Position numbers and translations under genes: made by a program. A DNA stretch of 29,707 bases from a virus, in IMG/VR virus record IMGVR_UViG_3300046466_000058, positions 1-29,707 of that record. One strand, 5' to 3'. Positions 29,529 through 29,707 of this stretch are shown piece after piece. The notes under the pieces were generated by a model. It ran no database searches and was not told where the DNA came from. It worked only from the letters and a program-made list of their open reading frames with translations. The stretch's first letter is position 1; each line of letters begins with the position of its first letter.

Positions 29529-29707
29529 GTGTCAAGTTTCTGTTATTTTATATATATACACCCATTGCTCGGGGGGTTACGGCACACTCTATAGCCAGGA
29601 ATCAGAGCTATCTATAGTATCTACGTTTAAGTTTACACTATATCCTGTGTTTTAGATAGCGAAACTATACAACATATTGATAGGAAGGCCATAGAAATCA
29701 ATATATT
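29529..29707. other. AT-rich right-edge region, no gene seen
   Basis: It contains a TATATATATA tract (29549-29558) with a weak TTGTGT 18 bases before TATATA, a CGGGGGGTT motif (29570-29578), two CTATAG palindromes (29589-29594, 29612-29617), and TAGGAAGG near 29681-29688, which could serve a gene starting beyond the edge. A promoter for the next rightward genes is likely, but no single one stands out. Confidence 0.35.

Overview
The window looks like the virion-structure and packaging half of a tailed double-stranded DNA phage, most likely a short-tailed (podovirus-type) phage of a marine bacterium. From 28.3 kb down to position 1 almost every base codes on the minus strand, in one tightly packed late block with 1 to 4 base stop/start overlaps. 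Gene order is terminase small subunit, terminase large subunit, portal, scaffold, coat, decoration, adaptor/neck proteins, tail fibres, lysis genes, tail nozzle and internal (ejection) proteins. The podovirus assignment rests on an adaptor plus a large nozzle-like protein, no tape measure or major tail protein, a T7 gp13-like acyltransferase fold, and a set of Gly/Ala-rich internal proteins, one with a lytic transglycosylase domain. The marine assignment rests on recalled resemblance of several small proteins to ones common in marine phages; no host can be named. No integrase, replication gene, tRNA or CRISPR array was seen.

Layout on the minus strand, in the direction of transcription. (1) 28.3-26.0 kb: packaging operon of a small-terminase-like protein, a zinc-ribbon protein, a tiny ORF and the large terminase with a TTG start. 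It ends in an intrinsic terminator followed at once by a new promoter whose start site lies in a perfect 12-bp palindrome. (2) 25.8-20.2 kb: two unknown proteins, portal, small protein, scaffold, coat and decoration protein, closed by a very stable UUCG hairpin. (3) 20.2-17.6 kb: three small basic proteins, an Asp/Glu-rich protein, two adaptor/neck proteins and a baseplate-like Ig protein. (4) 17.6-12.4 kb: host-recognition region with an acidic repeat protein, a short beta protein, two adhesins that share an N-terminal anchor but have different tips, a small fibre-associated protein and a fibre assembly chaperone. (5) 12.4-9.6 kb: eight small, mostly membrane proteins of unknown role, one with a textbook EF-hand, ending in a three-helix holin and a GH108 endolysin. 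(6) 9.6-0 kb: nozzle-like protein and the internal virion proteins, the last cut by the left edge.

Right end, plus strand. A divergent control region of about 335 bases (28,293-28,627) separates the late block from a short rightward operon of three small genes (120, 53 and 60 aa). The genes are separated by perfect GC-rich hairpins and closed by a hairpin with a U-tract. These look like early or host-takeover genes. The last ~180 bases are AT-rich and without a clear gene.

Most unusual points: the uncharacterised small-membrane-protein cluster with an EF-hand next to the lysis genes; the hairpin-punctuated rightward mini-operon with its structured leader; repeated motifs shared by the divergent promoters; and the acidic repeat protein and paired adhesins. 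Family names come from reading translated sequences by eye, not from searches.
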